In this document: positions 4,314 through 5,053 of the stretch, one piece after another | Numbering within the stretch: the stretch's first letter is position 1 | How the letters are laid out: each line of letters begins with the position of its first letter | Source: an uncultured Rubrivivax sp. | GTDB lineage: Bacteria > Pseudomonadota > Gammaproteobacteria > Burkholderiales > Burkholderiaceae_C | Assembly (NCBI GenBank): GCA_937967345.1 | Contig: CALBTN010000133.1 | Span: 1-5,053 of the forward strand | Length of the DNA: 5,053 nt | Reading direction: 5' to 3' | Translations under genes and position numbers: made by a program | Notes under the pieces: generated by a model | The model's database searches: none | Told to the model about the DNA's origin: nothing | Seen by the model: the letters and a program-made list of their open reading frames with translations, nothing else

Positions 4314-4934
4314 TCAGGCCAAACCGAGGGCGGCGAACACCTGTGGACGATGGCGGGCCTGGGCCGCGTACTTCAGACGCTGCGAGTGCACGATGGTCTT
4401 CAGGTCGAAGAGTGCGGTCTCGAACAGCGCGTTGATTATAACGTAGTCGAAGTTGCGGGCCTGCGCCACCTCGTCGCGGGCGTTGGCCATGCGCTGCTCG
4501 ATCACTTCGGCGCGGTCCTCGCCGCGGCGCTGCAGCCGCTGCTGCAGTTCCTGCCAGCTGGGCGGCAGCACGAAGATCAGCACCGCTTCGGCAAAGCGCT
4601 GCCTGATCTGCAGTGCGCCTTGCCAGTCGATCTCGAGCACGATGTCCTGGCCGCTGCGCAGCCGCTCGTCGATCGCGAGTTGCGAGGTGCCGTACAAGTG
4701 GCCGTGCACCCGTGCCCACTCGACGAAGGCGCCGCGCGCGATCATCGCGTTGAACTCGCCGTCGTCGACGAAGTGGTATTCGCGCCCCGACTGCTCCTGC
4801 CCGCGCGGTGCGCGCGTGGTGTGCGACACCGACACCTCCAGATGCGAATCGACCTCGAGCAGCGACTTGACCAACGTCGACTTGCCGGTGCCGCTGGGGG
4901 CGGCGACCACGAACAGATTGCCGGGCGCTTGCAT
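4314..4934 (-). CDS. gmk: Guanylate kinase
   Basis: A 206-residue enzyme, the usual length for Gmk, which phosphorylates GMP to GDP with ATP in the cytoplasm, an essential step of guanine nucleotide supply. Seen in order: the P-loop APSGTGKST (12-20), with A12 where many kinases have Gly; the GMP-binding region SHTTRAPRGQEQSGREYHFV (37-56); EWARVHGHLYGTS (72-84); the DIDWQGA-like segment EIDWQGALQIRQ (101-112); and the lid region FVLPPSWQELQQRLQRRGED (121-140). The tail FDYVIINALFETALFDLKTI (162-181) is typical. Start ATG 4934, chosen to match the family N-terminus; no Shine-Dalgarno is seen upstream. A minus-strand TAGACT (4971-4966) could be a -10 element, but no -35 is visible. rpoZ follows. 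The upstream neighbour's frame ends 68 nt before the start. Confidence 0.97.
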   Translation of the reverse strand: MQAPGNLFVVAAPSGTGKSTLVKSLLEVDSHLEVSVSHTTRAPRGQEQSGREYHFVDDGEFNAMIARGAFVEWARVHGHLYGTSQLAIDERLRSGQDIVLEIDWQGALQIRQRFAEAVLIFVLPPSWQELQQRLQRRGEDRAEVIEQRMANARDEVAQARNFDYVIINALFETALFDLKTIVHSQRLKYAAQARHRPQVFAALGLA

Positions 4935-5002
4935 TGGGGCGAGGTGGCGGTCAAAGCGGGGCGGCAGTCTAGCAGCGCCGCAGCCCGCGCTTTGCCGGGT
5001 GC

Positions 5003-5053
5003 TCAGCTCGCGGCCGCGGCGGCATCGGCGTCGGGTGCGGCGGGCCCGGGCCC
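5003..5053 (-). CDS. Ala/Pro-rich C-terminal tail of an unidentified protein (partial)
   Basis: The minus-strand frame ending at TGA (5005-5003) reads GPGPAAPDADAAAAAS, and the gene runs off the right edge. In Burkholderiales, gmk is often preceded by yicC, or by protein phosphatase/kinase genes, on the same strand. This low-complexity tail does not match the usual YicC C-terminus, so I leave it unnamed. It is the only minus-strand frame here with a stop placed just upstream of gmk, but disordered tails are hard to tell from chance. Confidence 0.4.
   Translation of the reverse strand, partial: GPGPAAPDADAAAAAS

Noticed and set aside
1..5053. CRISPR arrays, tRNA or rRNA genes, insertion sequences, phage genes
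   Set aside because: No spaced direct-repeat arrays, no cloverleaf or rRNA-like stretches, and no transposase, integrase or phage structural proteins among the plausible frames.

Overview
The window is very G+C-rich, with third codon positions almost all G or C. Its conserved proteins look betaproteobacterial, most likely Burkholderiales: Gmk followed by a 67-residue omega subunit, a YciH/SUI1 protein with an added Cys cluster, and a Crp/Fnr regulator paired with a DUF2892 protein. This placement is inference from remembered protein families, not from a search. It is an ordinary chromosomal segment. I see no phage, IS, CRISPR, tRNA or rRNA.

Layout: (1) 1-41, the C-terminal tail of a plus-strand gene. 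(2) Minus strand 1689-102: an NTF2/SnoaL-like protein, then an AlkC-type alkylpurine DNA glycosylase, 37 nt apart and probably co-transcribed. (3) Plus strand 1719-2213: a PaaI-family hotdog thioesterase, divergent from the NTF2 gene with almost no intergenic space. (4) A strong hairpin at 2235-2264 separates it from the convergent minus-strand pair crp/fnr-like regulator (3252-2560) and small DUF2892 membrane protein (2476-2282). A CRP-like palindrome overlaps the regulator's stop codon, upstream of the DUF2892 gene. (5) Plus strand 3425-3784: a YciH/SUI1 protein with a possible very short leader. (6) 3785-4077 has no convincing gene but is rich in repeats and hairpins. (7) Minus strand 4934-4078: gmk and rpoZ. 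spoT, the usual gene after rpoZ, is absent. (8) 5003-5053: the Ala/Pro-rich C-terminus of another minus-strand gene.

Functionally, gmk-rpoZ is a nucleotide/transcription housekeeping pair, AlkC is base-excision DNA repair, and YciH is translation-related. The most interesting part is the Crp/Fnr-DUF2892 module. The regulator lacks the cAMP-binding cassette and the FNR iron-sulfur cysteine cluster, but it has a CRP-type recognition helix (R-E-x3-R). A matching TGTGA-N6-TCAC site lies where it could control the membrane protein. The second most interesting part is the repeat-bearing spacer at the point where the gmk-rpoZ-spoT order is broken.
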